Shown: piece after piece, positions 8,646-18,020 of the stretch
How the letters are laid out: every line of letters begins with the position of its first letter
Numbering within the stretch: the first letter of the stretch is position 1
Assembly: GCF_900090285.1 (NCBI RefSeq)
Contig: NZ_LT607754.1
Location: 3,994,001 to 4,058,000 of the forward strand
Origin: Micromonospora inositola
Lineage (GTDB): Bacteria; Actinomycetota; Actinomycetes; Mycobacteriales; Micromonosporaceae
Reading direction: 5' to 3'
DNA: 64,000 nucleotides
Notes under the pieces: model-generated
Database searches by the model: none
What the model saw: the letters and a program-made list of their open reading frames with translations, nothing else
What the model was told of the DNA's origin: nothing
Program-made: the position numbers and the translations under genes

Positions 8646-9308
8646 TTACTCCCCGGGGGCCACCAGACCCGTCTCGTACGCGATGACCACCGCCTGGGCA
8701 CGGTCGCGGAGCTGGAGCTTGGCCAGGATCCGCCCGACGTGGGTCTTCACGGTCTGCTCTGCGACCACCAGGTCGGCGGCGATCTCCGCGTTGGAGCGAC
8801 CCCGGGCGATGAGGCGCAGCACCTCGGTCTCCCGGGGGGTCAGCCCGGCCAGGTCGGTCGGGCGGGGCCGGCGGTGCCCGGGACGGGCGGCGAACTCGGC
8901 GATCAGCCGGCGGGTCACGGTCGGGGCGAGCAGGGCCTCCCCGGCCGCGACCACCCGGACCGCGTGCACCAGGTCGGCGGCGGGGGCGTCCTTGAGCAGG
9001 AAGCCGCTGGCCCCGGCGCGCAGCGCCTCATAGACGTAGTCGTCCAGGTCGAAGGTGGTGAGGATGAGCACCCGGGGGCGGTCGGCCCGGCGGTCGCCGA
9101 GCAGCTGGCGGGTCGCCGCGAGCCCGTCCAGCACCGGCATCCGGACGTCCATCAGCACCACGTCCGGGTCCAGCCGGCGGGCCGCCTCGACCGCCGCCGC
9201 ACCGTCGGCGGCGTCGCCCACCACGAGCAGGTCCGGCTGGGCGGCCAGCAGCGCGCCGAAGCCCTGCCGGACCATCGCCTGGTCGTCGGCGATCAGCACC
9301 CGGATCAT
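8646..9308 (-). CDS. NarL/LuxR-family response regulator
   Basis: A 220-residue two-domain regulator. The receiver domain has acidic pair D8-D9, phosphorylation site D54 in [12 protein letters not shown], and the conserved Lys of LLKDA. The C-terminal LuxR helix-turn-helix reads [15 protein letters not shown], then [19 protein letters not shown]. The start codon overlaps the stop of the histidine kinase gene (ATGA), so kinase and regulator are a cognate pair. Its target genes are not evident in the window. Confidence 0.93.
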   Translation of the reverse strand: MIRVLIADDQAMVRQGFGALLAAQPDLLVVGDAADGAAAVEAARRLDPDVVLMDVRMPVLDGLAATRQLLGDRRADRPRVLILTTFDLDDYVYEALRAGASGFLLKDAPAADLVHAVRVVAAGEALLAPTVTRRLIAEFAARPGHRRPRPTDLAGLTPRETEVLRLIARGRSNAEIAADLVVAEQTVKTHVGRILAKLQLRDRAQAVVIAYETGLVAPGE

Positions 9309-10534
9309 CCGTCCCCGTCCTCCCCGTCGTACGGCAGCAGCGCGTCGACGACGTACCCTCCACCGTCGGCCGGCCCGGCGGCGAACGTACCGCCCAGCGC
9401 GAGGGCCCGTTCGCGCATCCCGGCCAGCCCGTGCCCGGCGCCCCGCTCGGCCGCCGTCGCGTCCCCGCCGCCGGCGGCGTTCTCGACCCGTACCGCCAGG
9501 GCGTGCCGGCCCGGACGGACGCTGACCCGCACTGCGGCCCCCGCCGCGTGCCGGGCCGCGTTCGCCAGCCCCTCCTGGACGATCCGGTAGGCGGCCAGCC
9601 CGGCCGGCGCGGGCGTTCCGCCGGCCGGCGCCGGCGCGTCCAGGGTGACCGCCAGGCCGGCCCGGCGGGCGGCGTCCACCATCGCCGGGAGGTCCGCCAG
9701 GCCGGGCTGCGGGGCCGTCTCCGGACCGGTGGACTCGCTGCGCAGCACGCCCAGCAGGCGGCGCATGTCGGTCAGCGCCTCGCGGGCCGAGCCGGCGATG
9801 GCGGCGAACTCGGCGCGAGCGCCGTCCGGCACGTCGGCGAGGCGGTACGGCGCGGTCTCCGCCTGCACGGCGATCATCGACATGTGGTGGGCCACCACGT
9901 CGTGCAGCTCCCGGGCGATCCGGGTGCGCTCCTCCAGCACCGCCCGGCGCTCCTGCTCCCGCTCGCTGAGCGCGGTCTGCGCGGCCAGCGCCCGGCGGGA
10001 GAGCCGGTTGCCGCGCACCAGGTCGCCGAGCACCAGCAGCGTCAGGACCAGCACCAGGACGCCGACCCGGTGGTCGCGGTCGACCAGCGCGACCACCGGC
10101 ACCATGGTGAGCAGGCCCACCCAGACCAGCACCCGACGGTCCACCCGGGCCGCCACCACCGCCAGCACCAGCAGCGACCCGAGCACCAGCACCGGGTTCC
10201 ACGGCCAGGCGGCGTCGGGCGGGGCGTTGAAGGTGCAGGTGGCCAGCGCCACGATGGTGAGCCGCCAGGCCAGCAGGGGACGCCGGGGCAGGGCGAGCAG
10301 CGGCGCGACGGTCAGCGCCGCGAACAGGATCGGCACGATCCCGGGCAGGTGCCGGTCGGTCTCCGTGGCCAGGGTGGCGGCGAAGAGACCGACCAACACG
10401 AGCAGGCCGACCGGCCCGGCGTACGGGGCCAGCCGGGGCCAGCGGTCCAGCGGTGGTCGGACGGGCGGGACGTCCGGCCCGGCGACGGCACGCCGCAGCG
10501 CCCGCCACCAGGTCCTGACACGGGCTTCCTCCAT
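9305..10534 (-). CDS. HisKA_3 sensor histidine kinase
   Basis: A 409-residue kinase. Residues 40-170 form about five or six membrane helices with very short loops, so the sensor is intramembrane. The phosphoacceptor is H211 in [14 protein letters not shown], typical of the HisKA_3 (NarX/DesK-like) class. The HATPase_c domain follows, with an N box around [10 protein letters not shown] and a G box [13 protein letters not shown]. It is transcribed first, from a TACGCT box 7 nt before its ATG. Short-loop sensors of this type often respond to envelope-active compounds; that is inference here. Confidence 0.92.
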   Translation of the reverse strand: MEEARVRTWWRALRRAVAGPDVPPVRPPLDRWPRLAPYAGPVGLLVLVGLFAATLATETDRHLPGIVPILFAALTVAPLLALPRRPLLAWRLTIVALATCTFNAPPDAAWPWNPVLVLGSLLVLAVVAARVDRRVLVWVGLLTMVPVVALVDRDHRVGVLVLVLTLLVLGDLVRGNRLSRRALAAQTALSEREQERRAVLEERTRIARELHDVVAHHMSMIAVQAETAPYRLADVPDGARAEFAAIAGSAREALTDMRRLLGVLRSESTGPETAPQPGLADLPAMVDAARRAGLAVTLDAPAPAGGTPAPAGLAAYRIVQEGLANAARHAAGAAVRVSVRPGRHALAVRVENAAGGGDATAAERGAGHGLAGMRERALALGGTFAAGPADGGGYVVDALLPYDGEDGDG

Positions 10535-10541
10535 CAGCGGC

Positions 10542-10547
10542 AGCGTA
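10542..10547 (-). promoter_or_regulatory. -10 box of histidine kinase, leaderless
   Basis: TACGCT on the minus strand ends 7 nt before the ATG at 10534. Confidence 0.55.
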
Positions 10548-10641
10548 CGGACCGGCCGCCGCGACGTCGTCCCGCCACGGGACGAGCCCGGGCGTCACAC
10601 CCCGGTGTGACCTGGCCGCGTTAGCGCTTACCTACCGGTAA

Positions 10642-11394
<753 letters not shown>

Positions 11395-11433
11395 GCCACC
11401 CGTCCCGAGAAGAACGCACGGAGGAACCTCTCG

Positions 11434-12201
11434 ATGTCTGGACTGCTCGCCGGTAAGCGGCTGCTTGTCACCGGCGTCATCACCGACGCCTCGATCGCCT
11501 TCTCGGTGGCGAAGCTCGCCCAGGAGAACGGCGCCCAGGTCGTGCTCACCGGCTACGGCCGGCTCTCCCTGGTCGAGCGGATCGCCAGGCGGCTGCCCGA
11601 GCCGGCCCCGGTGATCGAGCTCGACGTGACCAACCCGGAGCACCTCGCCGGCCTCGCCGACAAGGTCCGCGAGCACGTGGACGGCCTGGACGGGGTGGTG
11701 CACTCGATCGGCTTCGCCCCGCAGAGCTGCCTCGGCGGCGGCTTCCTCGACGCCCCCTGGGAGGACGTGGCGACCGCGTTGCAGGTCTCCACCTTCTCCT
11801 ACAAGTCCCTGGCGATCGCGGCGCTGCCGCTGATGTCAGCGGGCGGCGCGGTGGTCGGCCTCACCTTCGACGCCACCAAGGCCTGGCCGGTGTACGACTG
11901 GATGGGCGTGGCCAAGGCCGGGCTGGAGTCCGCCTCCCGCTACCTGGCGCTGCACCTGGGCAAGCAGGGCATCCGCAGCAACCTGGTCGCGGCCGGACCG
12001 CTGCGGACCATCGCCGCCAAGTCCATCCCCGGCTTCGACCAGTTCGAGGACGCCTGGGCCGACCGCGCCCCGCTGGGCTGGAACCTCACCGACCAGGAGC
12101 CGGCCGCGCGGGCCTGCCTGGCGCTGCTGTCGGACTGGTTCCCGGCCACCACCGGCGAGATCGTCCACGTCGACGGCGGCTACCACGCGATCGGCGCCTG
12201 A
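11434..12201 (+). CDS. fabI: Enoyl-ACP reductase FabI (InhA type)
   Basis: A 255-residue NADH-dependent enoyl-ACP reductase. VTGVITDASIAF is the nucleotide-binding loop. S91 in VVHSIGFAP matches InhA Ser94, and Y154 with K161 in VYDWMGVAKAG match InhA Tyr158 and Lys165. It completes each fatty acid elongation cycle. It starts 39 nt after fabG behind GGAGG. These are the residues that contact isoniazid-NAD or triclosan in InhA, so the pocket appears conserved. Confidence 0.96.
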   Translation: MSGLLAGKRLLVTGVITDASIAFSVAKLAQENGAQVVLTGYGRLSLVERIARRLPEPAPVIELDVTNPEHLAGLADKVREHVDGLDGVVHSIGFAPQSCLGGGFLDAPWEDVATALQVSTFSYKSLAIAALPLMSAGGAVVGLTFDATKAWPVYDWMGVAKAGLESASRYLALHLGKQGIRSNLVAAGPLRTIAAKSIPGFDQFEDAWADRAPLGWNLTDQEPAARACLALLSDWFPATTGEIVHVDGGYHAIGA

Positions 12202-12258
12202 GGCGGCCGCGAAACCCGAGCGTCCGGGGTCGTCGTCGGCCCGTCACGGCCGTCGGGG

Positions 12259-12264
12259 GAGAAT
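12259..12264 (+). promoter_or_regulatory. Possible internal -10 box before hemH, leaderless
   Basis: GAGAAT ends 6 nt before the hemH ATG at 12271. It could give hemH a leaderless transcript separate from fabG-fabI. Confidence 0.4.
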
Positions 12265-12270
12265 GTCGCC

Positions 12271-13302
12271 ATGGCGTACGACGCGTTGGTGCTGGTCTCC
12301 TTCGGCGGTCCGGAGCGGCCCGAGGACGTGCTGCCCTTCCTCCAGAACGTGACCCGGGGGCGGGGCGTGCCGCCGGAGCGGCTGGCGGAGGTCGTCGAGC
12401 ACTACCTGCACTTCGGCGGGGTCTCCCCGATCAACCAGCAGTGCCGGGAGCTGCTCGCCGCGATCCGCGACGACTTCGCCGCCAACGGCGTCGACCTGCC
12501 GGTCTACTGGGGCAACCGGAACTGGGACCCGATGCTCGCCGACACCGTGGCGCAGATGCGCGACGACGGGGTCGAGCGGGCGCTCGCCTTCGTCACCAGC
12601 GCGTACGGCGGCTACTCCTCCTGCCGGCAGTACCAGGAGGACATCGCCGCGGCCCGGGCCGCTGTCGGCCCGGACGCCCCGGTGATCGAGAAGCTGCGGC
12701 AGTTCTGGGACCACCCCGGCTTCGTCGAGCCGCACGCCGACGCGGTGCGTACCGCGCTGGCGCAGCTCGACCCGGCGAAGCGCGACACCACCCGAGTGGT
12801 CTTCACCGCGCACTCCGTCCCGACGTCGATGGCCGCCACCGCCGGCCCGAACGGCGGCCGGTACACCGCGCAGCTCGCGGAGACCGCCCGGCTGGTGCAC
12901 GCCGCCGCCGCCCCGGACCTGCCGTACGACCTGGTCTGGCAGAGCCGGTCCGGGCCGCCGCAGGTGCCGTGGCTGGAGCCGGACATCAACGACCACCTGG
13001 CCAGCCTCGCCAAGTCCGGCGTGACCGGTGTGGTGGTCAGTCCGATCGGCTTCGTCTCCGACCACCTCGAGGTGGTCTGGGACCTCGACACCGAGGCGCT
13101 GGAGACGGCCAGGCAGCTCGGCCTGGACTTCGTCCGGGCCGGCACCCCGGGCACCGACCCGCGCTTCGTGGCCATGGTCCGCGAGCTGGTGCGTGAGCGC
13201 ACCGAGCCAGACGGGGAGCGACTGCGCCGCCGCCTCGGCGAGCTGCCCATGTGGGACACCTGCCCGACGCCGTGCTGCGTGCCCCCGGCCCGCCCCCGGT
13301 GA
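12271..13302 (+). CDS. hemH: Coproporphyrin III / protoporphyrin ferrochelatase
   Basis: A 343-residue ferrochelatase. It begins YDALVLVSFGGPERPEDVLPF and carries the family metal-site segments TSAYGGYSSCRQY, FTAHSVP (catalytic His) and QSRSGPPQVPWLEPD. Actinobacterial enzymes mostly insert iron into coproporphyrin III (the CpfC route). The C-terminus has a Cys cluster, C331, C335 and C336, like those binding [2Fe-2S] in mycobacterial HemH. The internal segment where the mycobacterial enzyme has its fourth Cys reads AATAGPN here and has none (comparison from memory). It lies 69 nt after fabI, the mycobacterial order. Confidence 0.94.
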   Translation: MAYDALVLVSFGGPERPEDVLPFLQNVTRGRGVPPERLAEVVEHYLHFGGVSPINQQCRELLAAIRDDFAANGVDLPVYWGNRNWDPMLADTVAQMRDDGVERALAFVTSAYGGYSSCRQYQEDIAAARAAVGPDAPVIEKLRQFWDHPGFVEPHADAVRTALAQLDPAKRDTTRVVFTAHSVPTSMAATAGPNGGRYTAQLAETARLVHAAAAPDLPYDLVWQSRSGPPQVPWLEPDINDHLASLAKSGVTGVVVSPIGFVSDHLEVVWDLDTEALETARQLGLDFVRAGTPGTDPRFVAMVRELVRERTEPDGERLRRRLGELPMWDTCPTPCCVPPARPR

Positions 13303-13337
13303 GCCCGACCCACCTCCGACACCCCCTGGGACGACAC

Positions 13338-14117
13338 ATGCATGACCGCAAGCCGGTGCAGAGCTGGCTCACCGACATGGACGGCGTGCTGGTGCACGAG
13401 GGCCAGCCGGTGCCTGGCGCACCCGAGTTCATCAAGCGGCTCCGTGCCTCCGGCAAGCCGTTCCTGGTCCTCACCAACAACTCGATCTACACCCCGCGGG
13501 ACCTCCAGGCCCGGCTGGTCCGGATGGGGCTGGACGTGCCGGAGGAGGCGATCTGGTCGTCGGCGTTGGCCACCGCCCAGTTCCTGGCCGACCAGCGCCC
13601 GGGTGGCACCGCGTACGTGATCGGGGAGGCCGGGCTGACCACGGCCCTGCACGCGGTCGGGTACGTGCTCAGCGACTTCGCCCCGGACTACGTGGTGCTG
13701 GGGGAGACCCGCACCTACAGCTTCGAGGCGATCACCAAGGCGGTCCGGCTGATCAACGATGGGGCCCGGTTCATCTGCACCAACCCGGACGTGACGGGCC
13801 CCTCGGTGGAGGGCGCGCTGCCGGCGGCCGGCTCGGTGGCGGCGATGATCTCCAAGGCGACCGGGGTGGAACCCTACTTCGTGGGCAAGCCCAACCCGAT
13901 GATGATGCGTTCGGCGCTGAACACCATCGAGGCGCACTCCGAGACCACCGCGATGATCGGCGACCGGATGGACACCGACATCCTCTGCGGGCTGGAGGCG
14001 GGGCTGGAGACGATCCTGGTGCTGACCGGGATCAGCAGCCGCGCCGAGGCGGAGCGTTATCCGTACCGGCCGTCCCGGATCGTCGACTCGGTGGCGGATC
14101 TGCTCGACGAGATCTGA
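13338..14117 (+). CDS. HAD-IIA (NagD-like) phosphatase
   Basis: A 259-residue HAD hydrolase of subclass IIA. Motif I is WLTDMDGVLVHEG with the nucleophile Asp, the threonine motif is VLTNNS, the motif III Lys is in VGKPNPMMM, and motif IV is MIGDRMDTDI. This matches NagD, which dephosphorylates nucleotides and sugar phosphates. The ATG at 13338 lies 35 nt after hemH, so it may share its transcript. The physiological substrate is not evident. Confidence 0.9.
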   Translation: MHDRKPVQSWLTDMDGVLVHEGQPVPGAPEFIKRLRASGKPFLVLTNNSIYTPRDLQARLVRMGLDVPEEAIWSSALATAQFLADQRPGGTAYVIGEAGLTTALHAVGYVLSDFAPDYVVLGETRTYSFEAITKAVRLINDGARFICTNPDVTGPSVEGALPAAGSVAAMISKATGVEPYFVGKPNPMMMRSALNTIEAHSETTAMIGDRMDTDILCGLEAGLETILVLTGISSRAEAERYPYRPSRIVDSVADLLDEI

Positions 14118-14130
14118 CCCCGCGCGCCCG

Positions 14131-14152
14131 GCTGCGCCCTCAGGGGCGCAGC
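14131..14152. terminator. Bidirectional terminator hairpin
   Basis: GCTGCGCCC (14131-14139) pairs perfectly with GGGCGCAGC (14144-14152) around a TCAG loop. It lies at the meeting point of two convergent genes and overlaps the stop codon of the minus-strand one. Confidence 0.5.
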
Positions 14153-14934
14153 GGGGCGTTGCAGGCGGCGACCAGGGCCTGCCGGCAGGCGGTGGTGAGC
14201 GGGCGCAGCGCGGCGTCGCGCTGCTGGGCCTCGTAGTTGTTCATCGCCCCGCCCGGCGCGCTGTGCCCGGCGAGGGCGAGCACCCGGTCCAGCACGGCCG
14301 CCCGGGCGAAGAGCCGCCGGGCCCGCGGGTCGAAGCCGGGTGGCAGATCGGTGGCGCCGTCCGGGCGGCGCAGCGCGGCGAGGGCCCCGGCCAGTTCCGG
14401 TCGCCACTGGGCGACGTCGAGGCGGGTCAGCGCGGCGGTGGTCTCCGCGAGCGCGGCGGCCAGCTCCGCCTCCGCCTCGGCCGCGCCGGGCGCGGCGATC
14501 GACGCGGCCGGCGCGTTCGAGGGCAGCGGGTACACCCGCCAGAGCACGGTCTCCCAGGTCATCCCCGAGCCCGAGGTGTGGCTGCGCACCTGCGGGATCA
14601 GCCCGAGCCCGCCGGCGACCACGGCCTCCCCGGCGAGCAGCGCCGCGCCGGCGAAGTCACCGGGGCCGGGCAGGCCGCGCGGGTCGCCCGGCGCGGGCAG
14701 CACCAGCCTGATCTCGTCGGGGGAGAGCTTGGCCAGGGTGGGCAGGGCCTCCCGCAGCGGGACGTCGGTCCAGGTGCCGGGGGCGTCCGCGACCAGGTGC
14801 TCCTCGTCGCCGGCGATCGAGTCGGCGACCTCGTCGAAGGGCACCAGGCCGGCGCGCCAGGCGCGCACCCAGGCGACGAACCGGCTGGACCGGCGCGGAG
14901 CCAGCGTGGCCGCGCCCGTGGCGGGGAGGGACAT
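14140..14934 (-). CDS. Conserved actinobacterial protein of unknown function
   Basis: A 264-residue acidic, soluble-looking protein with no signal peptide or membrane helix. Recognisable blocks are SSRFVAWVRAWRAGLVPFDE at the N-terminus and RSHTSGSGMTWETVLWRVYP in the middle. The second half is Ala/Glu-rich helical. I do not recognise a catalytic motif. The ATG at 14934 is supported by a TACCCT box 6 nt upstream. It is divergent from the DUF3097 gene across 181 bp. Confidence 0.75.
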   Translation of the reverse strand: MSLPATGAATLAPRRSSRFVAWVRAWRAGLVPFDEVADSIAGDEEHLVADAPGTWTDVPLREALPTLAKLSPDEIRLVLPAPGDPRGLPGPGDFAGAALLAGEAVVAGGLGLIPQVRSHTSGSGMTWETVLWRVYPLPSNAPAASIAAPGAAEAEAELAAALAETTAALTRLDVAQWRPELAGALAALRRPDGATDLPPGFDPRARRLFARAAVLDRVLALAGHSAPGGAMNNYEAQQRDAALRPLTTACRQALVAACNAPLRP

Positions 14935-14940
14935 GCCGAA

Positions 14941-14946
14941 AGGGTA
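14941..14946 (-). promoter_or_regulatory. -10 box of the hypothetical gene, leaderless
   Basis: TACCCT on the minus strand ends 6 nt before the ATG at 14934. Confidence 0.5.
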
Positions 14947-15102
14947 CGTGCTCGCCGCCGCCCCTGTCTCGACTGCCGCTCCGGCCGCGTAGCCTGCCCC
15001 GAACTGCCTTCTTCGCCCCTTTTGGCGGGCCGGCGGCATCCCTCGTCGGGCCCGGCCGGCGTACCGGCGGCGCGTCGCCGGGCGGCGCGCCGGACCGCCG
15101 GT

Positions 15103-15108
15103 TAGCGT
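15103..15108 (+). promoter_or_regulatory. -10 box of the DUF3097 gene, leaderless
   Basis: TAGCGT ends 7 nt before the ATG at 15116, which is why that start is preferred to the GTG at 15107. Confidence 0.55.
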
Positions 15109-15115
15109 GATCCAC

Positions 15116-15928
15116 ATGGCGGGGCGATACGACGGGGACGTGCTGGCAGGGGACTGGCGACGGCGGAAGGTCACCCCCGAGGTGGACGCCGAGCCGGACC
15201 TGGTGGTCGAGGACGCCGACTCCGGGTTCTGCGGCGCGGTGGTCGGCTTCGAGGCCGGCGCGGTGGTGCTGCAGGACCGGCACGGCCGGCGGCGCAACTT
15301 CCCGCTGCTGCCGGCGGCCTTCCTGCTCGACGGTCGGCCGGTGACGCTGCGCCGGCCGGCCCGCGCCCCGGTGCCGGCGGCCCGACGGCGCACCGCTTCC
15401 GGCTCGATCGCGGTCGACAACGTCCGCGCGCAGGTCGCCAAGGCCAGCCGGATCTGGGTCGAGGGCGTGCACGACGCCGCGCTGGTGGAGCGGATCTGGG
15501 GCGACGACCTGCGGATCGAGGGCGTGGTGGTGGAACCGCTCGACGGCATCGACGCCCTCGACGCCGAGGTGAGGGACTTCGCCCCCGGCCCGGGCCGGCG
15601 GCTCGGCGTGCTCGTCGACCACCTGGTGTCCGGCTCGAAGGAGAGCCGGATCGTGGCCCGGGTCTCCTCGCCGCACGTGCTGGTCACCGGGCACCCGTAC
15701 GTCGACGTGTGGCAGGCGGTCAAGCCGGCGGCGCTCGGCATCGCGGCCTGGCCGGTGGTGCCGCCCGGACGGCCCTGGAAGGAGGGCGTCTGCGCGGCCC
15801 TCGGGGTGGCCGAGCCGGCGGAGATGTGGCGGCGCATCCTGTCCCGGGTCGACAGCTTCGCCGACGTGGAGACGCCGTTGATCAACGCGATGGAACGGCT
15901 GATCGACTTCGTCACCGAACCTGTGTGA
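15116..15928 (+). CDS. DUF3097 domain-containing protein
   Basis: A 270-residue protein matching DUF3097 over its whole length. Typical segments are YDGDVLAGDWRRRKVTPEV, then WVEGVHDAALVERIWGDDLR (a Toprim-like strand with Glu and a D-x-D nearby), and GVLVDHLVSGSKESRI. The WVEGVHDA...VDHLV pattern resembles Toprim metal-binding cores, so a nuclease or primase-like role is conceivable. That is inference; the family is uncharacterised and actinobacterial. Confidence 0.85.
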   Translation: MAGRYDGDVLAGDWRRRKVTPEVDAEPDLVVEDADSGFCGAVVGFEAGAVVLQDRHGRRRNFPLLPAAFLLDGRPVTLRRPARAPVPAARRRTASGSIAVDNVRAQVAKASRIWVEGVHDAALVERIWGDDLRIEGVVVEPLDGIDALDAEVRDFAPGPGRRLGVLVDHLVSGSKESRIVARVSSPHVLVTGHPYVDVWQAVKPAALGIAAWPVVPPGRPWKEGVCAALGVAEPAEMWRRILSRVDSFADVETPLINAMERLIDFVTEPV

Positions 15929-16055
15929 TTCGTCCGTTGCGGTCAGGGCCGGAGGCGGGCTCGGCGGTCCGGTCGCGGTCGGGAGTGGGAATGGTCTTCG
16001 GGGCGCTACGGACCTGATGACGTCGATGATTCATGAGTCTGATCCATTGGCGTCC

Positions 16056-16126
16056 TCCGGTCCGGTCCGGTCCGGTCCGGTCCGGTCCGGTCCGGTCCGG
16101 TCCGGTCGGGCTCGGCTCGGCTCGGG
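16056..16126. repeat. Pentanucleotide tract (TCCGG)10 plus degenerate units
   Basis: Ten perfect TCCGG units fill 16056-16105, then variant units (TCGGG, CTCGG) continue to about 16126. The tract ends 8 bp from the stop codon of the serine hydrolase gene and lies in the 205-bp gap after DUF3097. It is outside every gene accepted here. Units of five bases in this number are expected to be length-variable. Confidence 0.9.
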
Positions 16127-16133
16127 CGGCGGG

Positions 16134-17447
16134 TCAGGGTTCCTGGTCGGGGGTGCGGGTGAAGAGGAAGGTGGCGATGTCGAGGGCGACCGGACGGCCC
16201 TCCTCGTCCCGGAGGACGGTGAGGATCTCCCCGTCCTGGCCGCCGGAGCGGCCCCGCCAGCGGTCCGGGCCCTCCGGGGCGAACCGGAGCACCGGCTGAC
16301 CGACCGGGCCGGCCAGCAGGTCGCCGGAGCCGTCGGGACGCACCTCGTACTCGGCGCCCATCCACCACCAGCGGCCGGTCAGCTCGGCCAGCCCGGCCGG
16401 CGGCGCTTCGGCCGGGCGCCACGGCTGCACCGGTGCCGGCTCGGCGTCCAGCACGAGGGTGAGGATCTGCCGGGCCAGCCCGACGATGTGGTGCCCGCCG
16501 CGCAGGCCGTACGAGTTGGCGAAGTCGACCACGGCGGTGCGGCTGGGCCGGTGGACCGCCAGCCCGGCGATGTACCCGGGCATCGAGCCGCCGTGGCCCA
16601 GGTACACCCGGTCGCCGACCCGGTAGAGCTCCACGCCGAGGCCGTGCCCGCCGGTCCACGAGTCCAGGTCGCTGATCACCACCGGCGCGCACATCGCGGC
16701 CAGCGTCGCCGGGGCCAGCACCTCAGGCGCCGGGTCGGCCAGGAACGCGGCCCAGCGGGCCAGGTCCTCGACGGTGGACCAGAGCTGACCGGCGGGGGCC
16801 ATCGCTCCGGTGTCGGTACGCGGCTCCTCCCGCAGGGTGTCGTGCCAGGGGTGCACGACGTAGCCCCGGGCGTACGGCTCGGTGGCGTGGTAGGTGGTCC
16901 GGCGCATGCCGAGCGGTTCGAGGACCCGTTCGCGGAGCAGGTCGTACCAGGGCGTGCCGGTGATCCGTTCGAGCGCCCCGCCGAGCAGCCCGTACGCCAG
17001 GTTGGAGTAGTGGTAGACGTGGTGCGGCGGGTAGGCGATCTTGTCCGGGGTCAGCCCGGCGACCAGGGTGGTCAGGTCGACGCCCTCGGTCCGCTCCCAC
17101 CAGGACCCGTCCGGCTCCCGCTGCAGGCCGCTGGCGTGCCCGAGCAGTTGGCGCAGGGTGAGCGCGCCGACCGGGGTGCCGGGCAGGTGCCGCTCCAACC
17201 GGTCGTCCAGGGCGAGCCGGCCGGCGTCCCGCTGCTGCATGACGAGCACGGCGGTCATCGTCTTGCTGATCGAGCCGATCCGGTACTGCCGGTCGGCGTC
17301 CGGCCGGGGGTGCTCGCCGGCGACCGCGAGGTGCGCGAGGGTCCCGTCCCGGACCACCCCGACGGCGAGCGAGGGCGCCCGGCCCTCCGCCTGGGCCCGG
17401 CTGACCAGGGCGTCGACCTGTCGGGCGGTGTCGGGCAGCAGGGGCAC
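16134..17447 (-). CDS. Class C beta-lactamase-family serine hydrolase
   Basis: A 437-residue protein of the AmpC/DD-peptidase fold. The three active-site motifs are present: SxxK as S59-ISK62 (GSISKTMT), YxN as Y147-SN149 (HYSNLAYG) and HxG in LGHGGSMPG. A C-terminal extension of about 90 residues forms a lipocalin-like beta domain typical of such esterases. No signal peptide is seen, so it may act in the cytoplasm. It could be an esterase or peptidase; drug resistance is not implied. Its 3' end abuts the TCCGG tract. Confidence 0.88.
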   Translation of the reverse strand: MPLLPDTARQVDALVSRAQAEGRAPSLAVGVVRDGTLAHLAVAGEHPRPDADRQYRIGSISKTMTAVLVMQQRDAGRLALDDRLERHLPGTPVGALTLRQLLGHASGLQREPDGSWWERTEGVDLTTLVAGLTPDKIAYPPHHVYHYSNLAYGLLGGALERITGTPWYDLLRERVLEPLGMRRTTYHATEPYARGYVVHPWHDTLREEPRTDTGAMAPAGQLWSTVEDLARWAAFLADPAPEVLAPATLAAMCAPVVISDLDSWTGGHGLGVELYRVGDRVYLGHGGSMPGYIAGLAVHRPSRTAVVDFANSYGLRGGHHIVGLARQILTLVLDAEPAPVQPWRPAEAPPAGLAELTGRWWWMGAEYEVRPDGSGDLLAGPVGQPVLRFAPEGPDRWRGRSGGQDGEILTVLRDEEGRPVALDIATFLFTRTPDQEP

Positions 17448-17541
17448 GTTGTTCTCCTCGCTCGGCGGGGCATCGGGTGCCGCAGAGCTTACTGATCATC
17501 GCGGGACGCCGGTGCGTGCTTCGACGTGTCACGATTGCTAC

Positions 17542-18015
17542 GTGGACGCCGTGGTGTGGATCGTGTTGGGTGTGGTACTGGCGGTCGCCGAGATCTTCAC
17601 GACGACGCTCTTCCTGATCATGTTCGCGGCCGGGGCGTTCGCCGCCGCCGGCGCCGCCGCGCTCGGTGCCCCCGTGGCGCTGCAGGCGTTGGTCTTCGCG
17701 GTGGTCTCCGCGCTCTCGGTGGCGGTGGTCCGGCCGGTCATCTGGCGGCACGCCCAGTCCGCGCTGGAGAGCGGCGACCAGCCGTTCGGCGTGGAGGCGA
17801 TCGAGGGCTCCACCGCGCTGGTGCTGGAGCGGGTGGACGCCGAGCACGGCATGGTCAAGATCGACGGCGAGTTGTGGAGCGCCCGCTCGTACGACGTGAC
17901 GCAGCGCTTCGAGCCTGGTGAGCGGGTGCAGGTGATCAAGGTCCGGGGCGCCACCGCCCTGGTCTGGCACGACGACATTTCCCACCCCGGTGAGCTTCCC
18001 GAAGCGAAAAGGTGA
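17542..18015 (+). CDS. NfeD-like membrane protein
   Basis: A 157-residue protein with two or three N-terminal helices (residues 1-65) and a C-terminal OB-fold of the NfeD type (GSTALVLERVDAEHGMVKIDGELWSARS). It is followed directly by an SPFH/band-7 gene, the classic NfeD-stomatin pairing, in which NfeD helps organise the SPFH oligomer in the membrane. The GTG at 17542 has no Shine-Dalgarno; other GTGs nearby (17551) are possible. Confidence 0.85.
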   Translation: MDAVVWIVLGVVLAVAEIFTTTLFLIMFAAGAFAAAGAAALGAPVALQALVFAVVSALSVAVVRPVIWRHAQSALESGDQPFGVEAIEGSTALVLERVDAEHGMVKIDGELWSARSYDVTQRFEPGERVQVIKVRGATALVWHDDISHPGELPEAKR

Positions 18016-18020
18016 ACGGT

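Noticed and set aside
16006..16692. Minus-strand frame through the TCCGG tract giving a PDRTG-type repeat protein
   Set aside because: It is a shadow frame of the serine hydrolase gene, whose own frame has all active-site motifs.
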